From: Brugia malayi | Lineage: Eukaryota; Nematoda; Chromadorea; Rhabditida; Onchocercidae | DNA length: 64,000 nucleotides | Direction: 5' to 3' | Assembly (NCBI RefSeq): GCF_000002995.4 | Contig: NW_025062475.1 | Coordinates: 11,288,187-11,352,186 of the forward strand | Shown here: positions 48,475 to 62,332 of the stretch, one piece after another | Numbering within the stretch: the stretch's first letter is position 1 | How the letters are laid out: every line of letters starts with the position of its first letter | The notes under the pieces: generated by a model | The model's input: only the letters and a program-made list of their open reading frames with translations | Database searches by the model: none | Told to the model about the DNA's origin: nothing | Program-made: the position numbers and the translations under genes

Positions 48475-49328
48475 AGTTTAATTATGGTTATTGTTAACTG
48501 CAAATTTTTGAAACTGTAAGAAAATAATTAAAATTATATTAATTTTGCATTTATTCAAGTCTTTTATCCTTTATCCAGTACTCTTGTCTAAATCAAAGCC
48601 TTTGTACTGCAATTGATAGAATGCAAAAGCGGTCAAATAAGAGAGGAAAAATAGAGTAAAATTCAAGAATTTAAAATTTTAAGCGGAAGGAAATTACATT
48701 CACTGATTAAAATACTTCTATGCCACCAACTAGAATACCCAAAGGATACCTTCTAACCCTACTACATCCCCGCAGACCAACCCAAGCAGGCATTTTCCAA
48801 CTTATTCTCTACCAGTTAATATCTCACCCCCTCCTTCTCTAACCATATTAACAACTGTGTCGTTTTCTCCCGTCTCTTCTACCACTAACTATCTTTTTGT
48901 CTTTCTAATTGCAAATAATAATACTAATAAAGAAGCAGGTAACACTCTCCTTCCTGCCATTTTTATCTCTGCCATCAATTCATATACTCTCTCGCACATC
49001 CCTCCATCTCTCCCCCAGCAATATACATAATTCAGATCAGAAATGTTCTGCGAAATACCAGCAACAATGGCTCGGTCACTTTTTTATTTACATAGATTAT
49101 GGGTGAATGTTTGCTTCTCGACATAATTTCACTTTTTCCTTTTCCAATTGAATATTTAGGTATGATTGGCACATTCTGATAATTGCAAATTTTTATATAG
49201 ACAGTATCATCTATACGTGTCGTTTGACTGGATGATACGTTACGTGTACGTTGCGTCTGTTTCGTTTCTTTACTCTTAGTGTTTCTCTTTATTGCATTGT
49301 ATACCGTTGATTTCAGTTTTTCATTAAA
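48475..49328. promoter_or_regulatory. divergent intergenic region between MITD1-type and LAMTOR5 genes
   Basis: 854 bases between two divergent start codons. It includes a pyrimidine-rich patch at about 48,760-49,020. It presumably contains both promoters, but I could not single out a motif. Confidence 0.5.
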
Positions 49329-50476
49329 ATGGAATCGGAACTGGAGAAATTGGCTGATGAAATGTGAGATTTGGTTATTTCTGTTATGTATTATTGCTTT
49401 ATCAATGTATGTAAACATGCATATTAACTTTTGTTTATTTCAAACCAAACAATAGAATGTAAAAGTAGTAATTGGACCATAAAGAAAGTACAGGTATTGA
49501 TTTCTTTGAACATAAGTAATGAAGGATCTTACGATAATATAACCAAGGAAATTTCAGTTATGCCAAAATGTCTTGTTTTTTTATCATCTTTTCTAAAATT
49601 TTCCTAATTGTGTGGATGCTCAAATGTGATGCTCAACGATTTAACAAATCTCAAATATATTTAAATAGTAAGACTGAAGCAACTTAGTGGAGTTTTGTGT
49701 TTTATTTAAATAGATTAACAGATGGAGGCAGGGAAGAAATGCTTTAATTAAAGAATTTACCGGGTTGTAGGAAGTTTCAAGTGTTAGAGAAAATTTAGAT
49801 AAAATAAAGAAAAAACTGTTCGATATGGAACAGCATTGATGTCTGCTATGCTTTCAGGGTGTCAAAGGAACAAGTGAAGGGGGTGCTCTGTGCTGATGAA
49901 TCAGGCTTAAATGTATGTAGCCGTGGAACATTGAGTAATGCACCAGGTGATGCAGCGGTTGATTTATTGAAACTTGCTAGCAATTTGGAGCCGAATTTAC
50001 CTATGTCTTCCATTGTCATTGAGCTTGCAGGTTTTTAGTTCATTTTTCTTCTAATAAATGTCAAAATTATCAAGGTGAAAAAATCTATAAGGTATCACCA
50101 GTCATTGGGAGTAGCAGCATTGGTTGAAAGTTTCTCATTAGCTGTGATATTTTAATAGTTCGTATAATTGGTAATAGAAGTAAAGTTGAATATTTAAAAT
50201 GATGCAATCGTGATTATTGAACAAATAATTTTGGAATATATTCCCATAATATCATTATGTAACACAGGGAAGGTGTCGATAATTTATACCCCTGATTTGA
50301 TTTACAGAAATATGAAGTATATTGTTTTACCGATCTGTTTAACCAATGAGTTTCACACTATTACAAAGTCAAAAAAAATTACAGGTATTGATGGAAGTGT
50401 ACTCTCCATAACAAAAGAAGGAGTTTTAACAACAGCGATACATCGCACTGATAGGAAGAGTCGTGATTTTGATTAG
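49329..50476 (+). CDS. LAMTOR5: Ragulator complex subunit LAMTOR5 (HBXIP) ortholog
   Basis: Three exons, 49329-49363, 49858-50030 and 50385-50476, phase-consistent, giving 99 residues against 91 in human. LAMTOR5 is a small roadblock-fold subunit of Ragulator, which holds Rag GTPases on the lysosome for mTORC1 activation. Family features visible: start MESELEKLADEM, VKGVLCADESGLNVCSRGTL (human VGVLCTDSQGLNLGCRGTL), a Pro-containing loop, SIVIELAG and the final strands SVLSITKEGVLTTAIHR. The first intron interrupts the ATG-like join (AT then G). The C-terminal eight or so residues are extra compared with human. Fairly sure from the ordered similarity along the whole length. Confidence 0.88.
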
Positions 50477-50533
50477 TTCTGATAACTTTAGTTCTGATAT
50501 CCCAATAGATTGACGATTTTTGTATTTATATTT

Positions 50534-51935
50534 ATGGAGTGTTTTAAACAGAGATACCACAGGCAATGTGAGCATTTCGATTCACTATCAAAAAACCAGT
50601 CAAAAGATGAACTCATAAATTAATGTGTTGCAAGCTTTTTACATAGGATTACTAACATGCATCATACTATTGCCAGATGTACCACTTGACTTATTAATTG
50701 CCTTTATCATTTTATTTCCACTAACTTTAAATCGTTTATATATGTTTACCCATACATCCCTACCCGAGAGTACTACTTGCTTTGTAGAGAATTTGAATCC
50801 CTTCATTCTGTTTTATTCTGAAGTCTGCATGCAATGTACCTGCTTGGAAACGCTACTCTTTTGTTACAACTCAGACTACTTTCAGATTCACTAGCTTTAT
50901 TCTGAACTGTCACGCTAACATGCCGTTTTCGTGTCATAGACCGTTGGTTTTTCAATTTTTCATTTTATTTACAGAATCAAGGTGAACATTCAGAACAATA
51001 GAAAAAGACTTCACTTGTTGCCGAAATTTCCAACAACTGAAAAACAATCGGAAAAAACAGGACATCAACGCAATGAAACATTACACGAAATAGGAGACAT
51101 AATTTCGGGTCGAACAAAACAAATCTCATACAAAGCAGAAGAAAATATATTTCTTGCACATTCCGTGAAGTGTAACTGCTCGTATGAAAAGAGCAATTTA
51201 AAATAGTAAAAAAAAAAGAAACATTTCATCAAGACATCTTAAAGATACTGTAAAATAATTTGAAACAAGTTATGCAGAATTCACAGACATCACTTCTATA
51301 ACCCTAGCAGTAATGTCTGATATGTTTTTAAGGTCCAAGACTCAGAAGACAAGTGCATTCATTTTCCGAAATGGTGCTTACATGAAATGAAAAAACGGAT
51401 ATGTATCCAACGTCACAGTAGGCCATCTGCTCAAAAAACGAAATCCACGAGCACCATTAATCCTACTGTTATTAGCAAGCAAACTAGCAGTAGGACAAAT
51501 CACAATTAATTTGTGGTACAACATATTACACTTTGATAACCCCGTCCCTAGTGTGGAGTCAGAGCAAAATTTTGAGTCGGGTAGCAATCAACAATTGCAC
51601 AACGGCAAATGTAACAAAAAAATTCGGAAAACCATAGGTTCCTAATCGGAATGGAAAAGTTACGAAAGAGGCTTACTTTTTAGAAAACACTACTAGTTTA
51701 TGTAAAGATGAGAAAGTTTCCAGTGAGGTAATCTGGCATTTAGTGAAAAACAAGGAAACAGGCTCGTTTCGCATTGTGAATGTCACTGTATCAGATCTTT
51801 CGGTAAAAAAAAAAAAAGAAAAAAAAAAAAACAGAAACATAGACTGAGTAGCAGAACTTAAAGAACAGCGTCGTCTACATTATCGGGTTTGGATGACTGA
51901 CATGGTGCACTGCTTTGAGAGAATTCGATGAAGCC
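50534..51935 (+). pseudogene. broken coding-like region after LAMTOR5, product unknown
   Basis: Several protein-like pieces follow each other on the + strand. One is a 29-codon frame at 50,534-50,623 (MECFKQRYHRQCEHFDSLSK). Another begins after a good TTTATTTACAG acceptor at 50,974 and runs to 51,206. A frame runs 51,259-51,642 with a single in-frame TGA at 51,388-51,390. A further frame at 51,638-51,844, shifted by one base, contains EVIWHLVKNKETGSFRIVNV. A last piece (VAELKEQRRLHYRVWMTDMV) follows a TGA. The G+C content is above that of intergenic neighbours. Frame changes and stops suggest a decayed gene, but very short introns or a fast-evolving multi-exon gene remain possible. Not recognised. 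Confidence 0.35.
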
Positions 51936-53777
51936 TCATTATTGAACACACGTTCGATTAATTCTGTTCATTAATGCTCATTGGATAAGAGGCTGGAGAA
52001 GTACGAGAAATCATGGTGCAAAAAATTTTCAACATAGCTATTTCACTGCACTGACTATCTTACATGGAATGCTTAACTGCTAAACTTTAGTTGCTAATAA
52101 AAATTTGTCGCCAGCGAGAACGTCTGTATCATCAAAAAACATATTTTATTTCCTTCTTAATAATGGTCCCAACAGCCTATTTATTCGTTTAGCAAATTAA
52201 GCAATGTTTTAGATCAAAATAAATGATAATGACCGAGACTGTCAGATGAAATTCTGCTAGGTTAATGAAGAAATATATCACGATGAAACAAAGAAATAAA
52301 AACTAAAGAAACATTTCTCACATACGTACACAAACATATAATCACTGACCACCATGTGTTACATGAACAATAAACAATAAGACATTTGTTGCATAGATTA
52401 TTTTTACGTAGGAAAATACATGTAAACACTTTTTCTCCATCCAATAAAATTTCAGAGGACAATAATTATTATATGTACACCAACAGTTAAAACATTCTTA
52501 GTATTGCACTCTATCTGAAGAAAAATTCCATTCCCTATTCAGCTATGTCTAATTACAGCACAAATGTTACTCAAATTGCTATTTTAAAATGATTTGATAT
52601 CTCCTTGGTATCATTAAATCTGAGTACCCTACACATCCATTTAAATCATAGCCTTAAATTCTTCAGTTCGTGTAATTCCGCAAATCAACACTGTCAATTT
52701 ATATCGAAAAGAAACTTCAAATAGATAAATTCTTTTCAGATTTTTTTTTGCAAAAATATTGTAATGCCACCCAATAACATTAACCAAAGTCAGTTCCCTT
52801 TTTCTGAAGAGTATTTTTAAAAAAATGTGTACAAAAAGTGGGATGATATTAGTAGTTGCTGATTCTCGACTTCGGATGCAAGAATAGAAAACAACCACTT
52901 GCATTGGAACGTTTCTTTATACTCACATTTCTTCAACTGCAAATTGAAAACTAACGTATTCGAAAATGAACAGTCGACAATTAGCAATCACCACATCAGT
53001 TAAACGAAAGAACCGTCAGAAGCATACAGAATTTACAGGAAGAAAGCGAAAGGAAGGACAACAGGAGGAGGCGAAATAAATTAAAGGATTGTAAAGTACA
53101 ATTTTACAAATAACTATCAATTTAAAGTGATCTTTCTGCAGTCCTTTAACATATTAAGGAGATAACTAACTGGTAAATCAGTTTTCCTTCTATCTGAAAT
53201 TTACACCGCAAAAGCTATGGCAAAAAAGGAAACTTCCTTTTTTGGAAATTCTAGAAATCATGTAAATCCAGAAAAAAATCACAATAGGTTTTGATAAATT
53301 CCTTCTTAAGGAAAATATTTATTGTCCATAGGACGTCATCTTTCCTAAATGTTGCATACGATTTATTAGCCAAACGATTTCTTCTAATTTGCAAATTATA
53401 ATAACCCTTCCCAGTAAGATTTACTAAAATTAATTAAAACTGACTCAACAACAATGAGGCAACTTCATCTTTTAAATAAATGGACAATTTACAAAGCGCA
53501 TACGAACAAAAAAAAAAAAAAAGAAAAAAGGAAAAAGAAAGAAAAAAAAGCTAACAAGCATCCGAAATTGGGAGGAAGCAAATAAACAACGAAATTTCGA
53601 ATAAAACCAACAAAAAAGAGAAAACAGGCACTCACTTTTCAGGTTCCAACACTTCCTTAATCTTTCTCTCTCCCTTTCTTCGTCATTTGAGCTTTTCTCT
53701 TTAATTCCCACTCGTTATGACTACAAGTTTGTCTGAGATACGGCAAAAACAAAAATTCCTGAAGGCATTTTCTCCGC
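51936..53777. other. intergenic region, likely includes the 3' UTR of the RRM gene
   Basis: AT-rich, no supported coding frame. The part nearest 53,777 should be the 3' UTR of the - strand gene. An A-rich run lies at about 53,508-53,522. Confidence 0.5.
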
Positions 53778-56700
53778 TCAGTTCTGTTGCATTTGTGGTG
53801 CTGGTGCTTGTGAGGGTGGCGGTGGAGGTGGTGGAGGCGGTGGTGGTTGACTGGTGTAAATAACTTGACCGGATGTTTGGTTTGTTGGTACTGCACCAGC
53901 AGCAGCAGTAGCGGCAGCAACATTTGCAGCATCTGTATGCATAGCAGCTAATTCTGGAACAAAATTTTGCAGTGGTGTTGCAGATGTCACCACGGTACCA
54001 ATCATATTCGGATCTGTCGTTGCCTGTAAACAAACAAATCTTTTTTCTATAAATTTCCGAAAATGAAAAAAATTTAACATTCCATAAACCAGTGAATTGT
54101 GTAAATTTTTTTCTTTTTTGCAATCAATTCTGAGCATCTATTATTGCTTAACTACCTACTAAACTATTAAACGAATACAATAAAATGCATCTTATCAATC
54201 ATTCGTGGATTTCAAACATAAAATTTCCTGATGCTTATTTTTCTAGGGATTCTGTTGCAGTGATATTGTCTATGATCGTTTTAATAGGTAAGGAATTTGA
54301 TTTCAAAAACTTTCCTTTATAAGTAATAATACTAACTTATGCAAATGTGGACAAACTACCTGGACACCATATGGCCATGGATAGAGAGGAACTGTATATG
54401 CTTGCATAGCAACCTGAGGAATTGCCGTACCAGCAGGAGCCTGATTAGCTGTCATACTTGTACCCGGTCCAATGTTTGTCAATTCAGCTGATGGATGTAG
54501 TATTGCATTAGCACCTTGAAGTGATAAATTTTGCATTTGAGCAGCAAGATTCCCCATAGGAGCATCGCCATAACCTGTAACTTACTTAGCAAATATGAAT
54601 GAAGTAATTCTTGATTGAGTACTACCATCAAGTTCATTTTTTTCGACACTCAAATGCACGTTTCGCGATGTATATTATTATGTAGCATAAATTATTTTCT
54701 AAATAATATAAATCAAAAAAATTAATTTCAAATTTCTACCTGAGAAAACATGATACTGAGGATGTGGACTGTAGACATAAGGCGATGGTGGTGTTAGCAG
54801 GTACTGATAATTCGGATTGCTACGAATATATTGACCACTTTGATCATACGGTGGTGTTGCAAAACATGGTTGCTAAAAGGTGAATTTTTTGCAAAAAAAT
54901 ATGACATTTTTAAATGTGTTCCTAACATGATTTCAAAACGGAATGAACTGAGACTTACTGTAATCTCAAGATGTGTAAGACTACTATATAATCCTGGAAC
55001 ACTTTGTAAAGGTCGACTTTTGGTCTTCTTATTGCTATCTGCATATTTCACCATCAATGGTAAATTGCAACCCGGAATTATTTTTTTCCCATTCATCTCC
55101 TGTAAAGTAACAATGAAACATTTTATCATTAGAAGTATTTCAGTGTGACTGAATCAATTGACTGCTTAATTGTTGAATAATTACTTTAATAATTTTTGCG
55201 CACAATTCCTCGTTATCCATTCGAGCGAATCCGACACATCTGCTTGAGCCATCACCATTCTTCAATACCCTAGTACTGATTGTTGAACCATAACTTTCCA
55301 GCAGCTTTTGCAAATCTCTTTCCGTATAATTCGGTGGCAAATTTGCCAAGTACAAATTTGTCGGATCTTGTTCCTGTTGCTGAAAGAGGCTATTTTGGTT
55401 GTTTGGACTCAGCGCCTGCAATGAAAATTCGCCCGTTAAAGTTCCTCAAAGCAACGTTAAAAAAATTAAATTCTCCCGAAATAGCTGCTGTAAAGATTTT
55501 TTAAAACACTGGTAAATTACAACAAATGAAAAAAAAAAAAAGAAAAAAAAAAAGATTGAATGTTACAACTCTTCCCTCTCGTCTAATTCTCGCTTCATCC
55601 ATCTCTTTGCCTACTTTTCCTCTGGATAATAACCTACCATCCTTAATTTTTGATAAAACTGGAAAAAATTGACCATCACATTTCACCTAAAAAAACTTCC
55701 CCCAATTTTTGTCTCCTCCTGAGAATGGAGTGGAGAACAATAGAGAGGTAGGAAAATGTAATTTTATGTTACAACTTGAAACTTTTCAGCATTAATTTCT
55801 CAAATGACAATTATCATTCGAGTTTCAGTACGAAAATTTTCAAACAAAAATCTAAAATATATACATATATACTACATCTGAAAATATTTATTTATAACTT
55901 CACGTTACATACCCTTACTATTACACATTTAAAAATATTTCGCCCGCAGTTAATAATTACCTTAGCCATTTGCGCTCGCACCTTCCCTTCTTGATTCAAA
56001 CCTTCAACGGCACGCAGTGCATCAGCTGCTTCTTCGAAATCAACGAATCCATAACGTTTACATTGACCAGTTGCCTTATCCTTTAATAAAAGCTCCCACA
56101 ATTTTCAATCTTCCAATTTCAACAATTTAAATAAGCTATTGTCAGTGAAATATAAAGTCTTGAGGAAACAAATAACTGAAGATTATATTTATAAAATGTT
56201 ACCATAATTGCTTTTGTTGATGCTATTCGACCAAATTTTGCGCACATATCTCTTAAATCCTCATCAGTTGTGTTTTGTTCAAGTCCACGAATGTAAACAT
56301 TCGTCTAAACGAAAACAAATACAACAAATTTTCTTTCTTTCACTTCATCTTTTACAAAGATGAAAGAAAGAAACCTTTTACAAAGGTCTCTTTTCTTTTT
56401 AGACTTCTTATCAAAAATTTTTCAAACGATATCCATCACATTTCTTTCCAAATGTATTAGAGTATAAGAAAAAAAAAACTAAATGTTCGCTTAACTAACC
56501 AAGCTTAATGATGGAACTGGTGAACCAGTGCTGTTCCTACGAGTACTTATACCCGAACTCCTTAGACCATTGCGTGACTGTGTTCCTTCATTTGTGCTTC
56601 CATACCCATTGCACATATTTTGTTGCTATAACGAAAAGCACAACAAATTTTCATTTGCGTAATGAAAAAAAAAAAGAAAACCACAACCTAATAAAAAAAA

Positions 56701-57294
56701 AATTCTTTTCTATGAAATTGCATTTCTTCCACCTTTGAATAGGCTAAAGTCAAGACCTTTTCTATTGCCTTTTTTTTTTCCATAAATTTAATTCACACAG
56801 CATAGATAATGTAATGATGAATCAGAGATTTTATTTTCAATGTATCAAAAATTGAAGCAATCAATATAAAAAATCTTAATAAAAGTGTGGTAAAAATAAT
56901 TAAAACTGTCCACCGAAAATAGCTGCTTAATTGTAAAATTTGAGTTTAAAACAGGAAACTAAGTTCCAGTTAATAAGAGTGTTCACGAAAGGATTGAAAA
57001 TTTACAAAAGATCCATGAAAATGCTGAGGTCGAGTGAAATTTTGCCCCGTGTATACATTGATGTGAGCATTCGACCGATATGGCGAAGGTGTATGTCCAA
57101 GTACAGCTGATGATATTCCTGCCGATCTGAAGCCCACAAAACATTGCATAATCAAAAAAAAAATGGAGTCATCATGATAATTATAATCGTCCAAATTAAT
57201 TTTAAATCAGTATATTTTGTAAAGTATCACTTTATTTTAATAGAACATAATAAAAGGTATTAAATTAAAATATTACGATAATTACTTACCCCAT
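53778..57294 (-). CDS. sup-26: two-RRM RNA-binding protein, RBMS/shep/SUP-26 family
   Basis: Exons in order: 57294-57290, 57126-57006, 56625-56500, 56304-56203, 56080-55961, 55415-55185, 55099-54959, 54872-54740, 54574-54360, 54023-53778. All phases agree, giving 479 residues. RRM1 at about 85-160 has RNP2 NVYIRGL and RNP1 [11 protein letters not shown]2 at about 180-255 has RNP2 NLYLANL and RNP1 RCVGFARM. The tail is Pro/Gln/Ala-rich with 11 consecutive Pro and ends [10 protein letters not shown]. The RRM pair and spacing fit the single-stranded-nucleic-acid-binding RBMS family. C. elegans SUP-26 represses tra-2 mRNA, and fly shep acts in neurons. A role in mRNA regulation here is inferred from family. 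The first coding exon as drawn has only ATGGG before a GTAAGT donor. The preceding sequence is open back to a TAA with no other Met, so the N-terminus is the least certain part. Confidence 0.92.
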
Positions 57295-57660
57295 ATATAA
57301 TGTATTTGAAGATTCGAAGGTTACTGTGTCGACAGTTGTTATTATTGTTGTTGGTAATAACAGAATGTGTACAGTGATATTTAAATAACAATTATATCTA
57401 CACCAGCAAGCATCCGTAATAGATGTACGACAATAACGCCTTTGTAGTCCTTATTCCAAATGCTTCCCGTTGTTGTTGTTGTTGTTATCGCTATTGCTCC
57501 TATTACTGCTACTGCTACTACTATTGCTGCTGCTGCTGTTATTGTTGATGTTGTTGTACCTGTTCTTAACTTGCCCAGGATGCTGCACACAGACTGCAAG
57601 AATCATTATTACGCCTATGATTTACGTATTTCCGTAATAAAATAACATCCATTCCATCTT
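57295..57660 (-). other. probable 5' UTR or upstream exon of sup-26 with CAG/AAC-rich repeats
   Basis: On the - strand this region is rich in AAC, AGC and CAG triplets (about 57,460-57,560). It would read as long Asn/Ser runs, then a TAA, then an open stretch leading into the ATGGG exon. It probably belongs to the transcript leader or to an alternative N-terminal exon, since RBMS/shep proteins can carry low-complexity N-termini. Confidence 0.4.
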
Positions 57661-60600
57661 CCTTCTTTTTCGCCTCCAAAATAATAAAATTAAAAATCTG
57701 AATCACTTGCTAAATAACAACTCTTTCTCTTTTTTTTTTTTTTTTTGACCGACAAACAAGCTATATGAGAATAGCATAAGCAAAACAGTTGAAGAAATAA
57801 AAAATAAAATGCAGCCGTATCGTTTTTTATCCCTCTAAAAGATTACACTGCAATTATGTCAAGATCTCTCGAGATGGTTAATCTTTCATTAATAAAGGAG
57901 CCAGATTTTTTTGTTAATTACATATTGAAATGTATTCATCAATTGAAAAGATTCCTCAGGTTTCTCCTATCACTACCTATTATTCCCTAAAGTCGTTATA
58001 GCTAACATTTCCAACCAATCCAAGCAGTGGTTACCTTTCCCATTTTCGCCAGCGTTCCATCTTTTATTCATTTAACTAATCTATCATTCACTCAACAATC
58101 TTTTTCTAAATAATTCATTGAAAATGAATGTTCCCAAGGTATCTCAATAAAATTTACTTTCGATTCTCTCTCTCTCTCTCTCTCTCTCTCTATTTCCCAG
58201 CAATACCTTCTTTCAAATCAAACTTAAAATCCTCGCACCATTTCAAATGTCTTCTCTTCTTTCCTCTCCCTACCATCTCTCCCTTTCTTTACAGCTTTGG
58301 ATAGCATTTCTAGCAATTAAGGAGAAGAGAGAGAGAGAGAGAGGAACAGAGAGAGCGAGAGAGAAGTAACCCTCTACTTAAAGTGATATAAATCTCAATG
58401 AATATTCTGAATAATTACAAGAAATGAAAACATTTGTTGCTATTACATGAATATGAATTATCGAAAAATCGTCTAATTACTTAAATTATTTCAATTATGC
58501 TAATTAACTTTAACTAATAATAAGATTAAATTGTTCTCTTCAAGTGATCAAGTAACATTAAAGCTTAATTGATTACATATTTAACAATCCCATGAAAAAT
58601 AACTCAAAGGTAAAATGAGAATATAAAATACAAAGTCCACTTCCATCATACATTTATTGTTTACTGATAATCCTTATCATTATCCTTGGCTGTTATCTTC
58701 GTAAGAACTACAGATATGGTACGAAAACAGTACGGTCAAGTAAATATTTGGTATCATTTTTCACCTCTAACTTCCCTCCTTAGTATTATAAACAATAACC
58801 CTTAATTCATTTATAACTTCACTATCCTCCAATACAGAAAATCACGAATGTATGTATACCATTAAGATATGAAAAATCAATCACGAATAATGATAAAAGC
58901 ATTTTATAGTTTTATGTACAATGCTAGCAATCTTGCCGGACTACCATAAACGCTAAATCGAAAACATTTCCGTCTCTCCTTATTGTCTCATCAAAAAAAG
59001 GCGATGGATGATATGATACTGTCAACTTATACATCCCATCAAATCTTTTCACAACAGTTTTTTCTGTTTAGCCATTACAATGCAATATTCCTAGTATAAG
59101 GATAGTAGCGCCCTTCACTACTAACAACTACAATACAATATCTTTAGCATTTAGGACAATAACGCCCTTTGTTAACAGATTGACAAAGGATTAACAGATT
59201 CCCACTTGATATATACGAGATGAAGATAAAAGAGAACCAGTTAATATTCTCTCGGATGGAATGGAGTACATAAAGGGTGATAACATACAGATTAAAGTGT
59301 TCTTCTGTATGCCCAAAATATTACGAAACAAATGAAACACACTTTTCTTCCTTCCTTCCCTCCTTTCTTTCCCTCTCCCTCTCTCTCTCTCTCTCTCCAA
59401 AAAAAGATACAGAAGTGAAGAGTGTCAAATCGTCAAAAAATCAACAAAACTAATGGACAAAAAGTTAAAAAAAAAAATGAACTGTCAACACTACAAAGAA
59501 GAAGAAGAAGAAGAAGGAGAAGGAAGAGGAAGAGAAGTGATGTGACAAAGTGGGCATTTGTCGTATTTGCGCTTCCATCCTTTTGCTTATGTGTGGACAA
59601 TACTCTATGCTAATTCATCTATACAAATATATATCTTTCTGTTTGCATTACTTGTTTGTAGACATAATTTTTGAATAGAAAAGCCTACTCATGTTAGAAG
59701 AAGCAATAATGGCCATTTGGGTTTGTCAAAGTTTGTGATATGATGGGACGATGAGGTGTGATTCATGAAGTTATGATAAACGTTAATGAATGAATGAGTG
59801 GAACTTATTTGTTGATGATAATATTGCACTGATCGTATTCGAAATGATTTAGTGAAGAATCTGTATATTTTCTTTCATTCAAAATCAGAAAGGAATTGGA
59901 TAAAAAACCATAAATTTTAGGAAATTAAATTCAGAAATTAAGAAATAACCTAAAAAACTGTATGGATTTGTAGTGATGTAAGAAAAAAAGTTAAAGTTAA
60001 TCCGATTTATATTTGAAGTATTGATAAGAATGAAGAAGGTAAACAAATTCATAGCAAATGCAATAAACAACAATTGATATAACTGAAGTAGCTGAATGCA
60101 TAGATGGATAGGGAAATGAGATTTCGATTGGAATCAATGGAAAGGAGTTTTGGATTTAGAAAACAGATGTCATTAAGCCTGCATGCCTCTATGTTTTATA
60201 TATGCATGAGATTAAAGAGAATGCAGCTGCAGCAAGCATTTCATGTGCATGCAAAAAGTATACGCATATATTAATGTAATTAGTCATCGTAACTGTAGCA
60301 GTGATTAAAATAACAATAGTCATGAATAATAATATGTCACTGATTATGTGTTATTAATAGTGATAGACACTATTATAATTTTTGTAAAGAGAATTATCAG
60401 TTGCTAAAATGATAACTTTATCAATTGTAATTGTTAATGTTTAGCAAAAACTACTATTACAGCTGTAAGAAAAATCAACTGTAAACAAAATTTGGTAAAT
60501 GAATAGACCGAATCCTGATCTCGATTTTAGATGTGATCAAAGTGTTAAAACCAATCTATTTTACGAATTAAATTTCATTCATATCTATTCACATACACTA

Positions 60601-61980
60601 ACAAAAATTTCAACTCGAAAAAGTTAGACGTGAAAATTATATGATAAGATCCTTTAAAAAAATCTATCCTAAATGATGACAATTTAAAAAAAAAAAATTG
60701 ACATTTTCGAAATTTTAATACTTCATTTTTTGCATATTTGAAAGATGATTGAAAACTAAAATTTAACTGAAAAAAAGACAATGCAAAAAATTTTCTAAAG
60801 CAAATTATTGTTAGCCAATTCTCTTTCTCTATGACATATACATATATGAATATGAATAGTTGATTCGAGTTAGTTTGATAATTTTCTATCATGAACATTA
60901 TCATTCCTTACATGATAAAACTACAGATGATGATAACATGTCATCAATACGTTGATGACATGTCCTCTTGGTCTACTATCTTTTCACTAATTTTGCGCCA
61001 ACAATGACATTTGCAAACGGCGACGTCAAACAATTTCAAGAATGCGAACAAATTGCGATAGCTTGGAATGTTATCATAAGCTTTACAACATATTACTGCT
61101 CTTATTCTTTCTATTATCACTCTATCAACTCACTTAGTCTTTCCTTTCACTGATATCATTAATCATAAAAATTTGATAAAATATTTTCATCGTTCTGCTC
61201 TCAATTGTACGATATTATCATTTGTTAGAATGAGAAAGTAGAATTTATTCACGCCATAGTATTACTATTAATATTATTATCCATTCATTATTTTCTCTTT
61301 CCCTATTCGATGCAAATAACATTTGTATTACAATTAAGTAATGTCAAGCTGTAATATATTATTACTTTTTGGTGAAAACAATCCTCCCGCCAGTTTTTTA
61401 GGCGCTTATAATTTTCAAACATTTTGCAAAAATTTTGATCGAATAGTATGAAATAATTTCATAAGGTTAATTTTTAGGAAGTTCTCGAAGAATGAGTCGA
61501 GACTTCTCGGTTCATTCTTCTACCCGTTTAATTGCTAAATATATTCAACTATGAAGTTTCAACAATTAACTATATCATTAGATTAAATTAACCAATACTA
61601 AAATATCAGCATATGTTTAGCTATATAGCTGAGTTTTAACAAGCTGATAAAGATAAGGAAGTGAACAACCAATGTTATCACTAAATTTTTAATTCTATTT
61701 TAGGGAAATAAATTAAAAATGAAAAAAAAAAAGAGCAAAAAAACGGAATCTCAGCAAATAAGAAGAAAAAAAAAGCAAAACAAAATAAAATAAATCACGA
61801 AATTCCGTCTTCCATCCAAACAGTTCACATTCTCTAGATTCCATCAGATCTTCCCAATCATCACCCAACCCTACTCTCTCCCTCTCTCTCCCCCTATTCT
61901 TAGCCACTGGAACTGCTCTTGCAACTCCCTGCTCCCCTGAATCTGATAAACAATGTCAGGGAATGAATGAACTCATTTCC
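57661..61980. other. intergenic region with scattered microsatellites
   Basis: No supported gene. Simple repeats: (TC)n at about 58,165-58,191, (GA)n at about 58,327-58,345, (TC)n at about 59,374-59,398, and a GAA/GGA-rich purine tract at about 59,496-59,537. It may contain distal regulatory DNA of sup-26. Confidence 0.6.
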
Positions 61981-61997
61981 AAAGACTTCCATGTATC

Positions 61998-62332
<335 letters not shown>

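Noticed and set aside
49032..49418. A 128-codon - strand frame
   Set aside because: It overlaps the first LAMTOR5 exon and its promoter, lacks splice support and has no recognisable composition.
50625..50894. A hydrophobic 89-codon + strand frame after LAMTOR5
   Set aside because: There is no start context, splice signal or family resemblance. Hydrophobic frames are common by chance in T-rich DNA.
51388..51390. In-frame TGA read as selenocysteine
   Set aside because: Other frame changes and stops nearby point to decay, and no selenoprotein-like motif or SECIS structure was seen.
54794..55148. Frames of over 100 codons on both strands within the RRM gene
   Set aside because: They read through introns of the RRM gene or lie antisense to it. 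The spliced frame explains the conserved part.
57381..57645. Thr/Ala/Val-rich frames on both strands near the start of sup-26
   Set aside because: They are alternative readings of AAC/AGC/CAG triplet repeats. Neither splices into the RRM gene in frame.
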